DNA of 64,000 nt from Dermanyssus gallinae (Eukaryota > Arthropoda > Arachnida > Mesostigmata > Dermanyssidae). Positions within the stretch are counted from its first letter, which is position 1. Every line of letters begins with the position of its first letter. A program made the translations under genes and the position numbers. The DNA lies in NCBI GenBank assembly GCA_003439945.1, contig QVRM01002189.1, positions 316,001 to 380,000 of the forward strand. Reading direction: 5' to 3'. This document shows, piece by piece, positions 62,526 through 64,000 of the stretch. Under the pieces are notes generated by a model, which did no database searches, was not told the DNA's origin, and saw only the letters and a list, made by a program, of their open reading frames with translations.

Positions 62526-64000
62526 TAAATATATAAGTTGCTTCAGCACTGGTGGAACAGCAGTTGAAAGAAGGCCATGTGGTTGCTTGCCAACTTGTGG
62601 GTATTGTGGGGAGCCGCAATATAATCATCAGCAAAGTTTAGCTGCCAACAATAACACAACAGCAGCAGTAGCAATACGAATCATAACTACATATTCAGTT
62701 CTGTGTACCGCATATATATATATATATATATATATTTTCACATACGTGCTCAATTACTCGGTAACAAAGGTAGTGCGTGCGATGGATTCATTTATTATCT
62801 ATCCATCGGCCGATAGTTGTGATGTTGAAAAAGTGTTTAAACTGTGCGGCGGCTTTTGACTACCCGAGCTTCTGAGACGATGCGGGGGTCATCTTTTTTC
62901 GTCTTAAACCAGCCACCGCTGACAACTATTATTCTGTGAAAAATTGGTAGGTCGTTTGTTGTTCGCGTCATGCGCCTCTAACGCATAGAGCCGTGCGTCA
63001 CGTGCTTTGAGCTCTGCTTCGAGTTTGCGCAGCTAAACTTGCCGCCGCTTTTGTTGGCAGGCGATGGTCGACCAACACAATGCTGGAGGCTGCTCGCGCT
63101 GCATCAGCTGACACGGCCGTTATGTCCTGTGATGTCCTGTTCTGGTCATCCTGGCCATCCTGGTTCATCTGAGCTGCTGGTCTACTCTATGCACATGGGT
63201 CTTTTTCGGCCTTACTATCGCTACGACGATTGCCTGCCGAAATTCGACTATTCGAAACGGGATGGACCGCAAGCGTCGAACCAATGTCTGTCTGTATATG
63301 TATGTGTGTGTGTGTGTTATGCTTTTACGCATTGCTACTGATGGAACGTTTGAGTGTCACCAGACGACATCAACGTAATTTATTATCATCTAGCCAAGCC
63401 CGGCTCGTTTATTGGACGACGTGAACGAGTCGGCAGGCTGACGAGCACCAGCGAACCACTGCGGTTCCGATCGATATACATAATACACATCTACGTATAT
63501 ATATATATATATATAGTCATCATCATCCTCACATAGACTCGATGACCTTATCACCACTTATACCACTCACTACTTTTAACCTAGACCACATAGCGTGCTA
63601 GCATAGTTGTCGTCGTTGCCATAGAGTCGGCAGCGCTGATCTGTCCCCGACCGACCGACCAACCGTCCGTTCGTCCGTTGCCAACTGTCATTGCTTTGCA
63701 GGAGCTGTTTTGTCGCCGTTGAGTGTCGCATTCTATTCCCTATCGGCAGAAGTGCACACGATGAATGTGACGTTGGTGGTGGTGATGGTGCACACGTTTA
63801 AAGTTTACTTGTTTTTCTCTATACTTGGTTAGCTAGAAAAGCACAAGTTTGTTATTGTTGTTTTGCTATACAAGCACACGTTTGTTTTTAACATTTTGCA
63901 CACATTTGTTGTTGTTGTTTTGCTTCATGTACGTTTTTGTTATTCTTGTATGCTTTTTGGCTGTAGTTTCCCGTTGCTTCGCCGACGTCACGACAACGAC

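Larger units (their letters stand above)
58982..64000 (+). other. Syndapin intron 1 (incomplete), microsatellite-rich
   Basis: No further coding exon recognised. Contains GTT (59305-59322), a G run (59849-59866), ATT (60300-60325, 60408-60432), CAA/CAG (60735-60760, 60805-60835), GTT/GCT (61275-61345), GAT (61455-61475), TGG (62038-62072), TA tracts (62462-62535, 62710-62733, 63497-63515), and GT (63303-63318). Confidence 0.6.

Noticed and set aside
63051..63120. Possible second syndapin exon after acceptors at about 63060 and 63701
   Set aside because: Phase 1 readings after both acceptors do not match the expected F-BAR continuation (SLERAW-like).

Overview
This is eukaryotic nuclear DNA, most likely from an arthropod and plausibly a chelicerate (mite or tick). 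Genes carry GT-AG introns, intergenic DNA is full of (TA)n and trinucleotide arrays, and there are several mariner elements and several kinds of non-LTR retrotransposon. One retrotransposon C-terminus has an HEFH...C cysteine motif of the sort I associate with acarine genomes. The species cannot be fixed from sequence alone.

Two host genes are well supported. The first is a complete acid sphingomyelinase (Asm/SMPD1-type) gene on the minus strand. Nine coding exons between 34810 and 7281 join with matching splice phases into a protein of about 747 residues: signal peptide, saposin-B domain with six cysteines, metallophosphoesterase domain with all expected metal ligands, and a short C-terminal cysteine region. 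Exon 4 carries an unusual acidic/serine-rich insert of about 117 residues. Introns 1 and 2 are each about 10 kb and hold most of the transposon debris. The second gene is on the plus strand: the first coding exon (58762-58981) of syndapin/PACSIN, an F-BAR protein, whose other exons lie beyond the window. A third, tentative locus at 49.7-50.2 kb has a TATA box followed by a small one-pass membrane ORF.

Layout: 1-5 kb holds decayed non-LTR elements; 5.0-6.4 kb a frameshifted mariner fused to a retrotransposon tail; 7.3-13.7 kb the seven 3' Asm exons; 14.4-17.5 kb a restriction-like-endonuclease non-LTR element and a dead mariner in Asm intron 2; 18-23.7 kb microsatellites and LINE debris; 23.8-24.0 kb Asm exon 2; 24-34.5 kb Asm intron 1 with tRNA-derived SINE copies and dense CAA/TTG arrays; 34.6-34.9 kb Asm exon 1; 35-38.2 kb GC-richer trinucleotide DNA; 40.7-47 kb degenerate R1-like and R2-like elements; 47.2-48.5 kb an apparently intact mariner; 50.9-52.7 kb another R1-like remnant; 53.7-55.9 kb a non-autonomous TIR element beside a decayed mariner; 56-64 kb triplet-rich DNA around syndapin exon 1.

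No CRISPR array, rRNA or convincing functional tRNA was seen. The most interesting signals are the Asm insert, the nearly identical intact/frameshifted mariner pair, the TIR element carrying a tRNA-derived SINE, and two tRNA-derived SINE families recognised by pairwise comparison inside the window.
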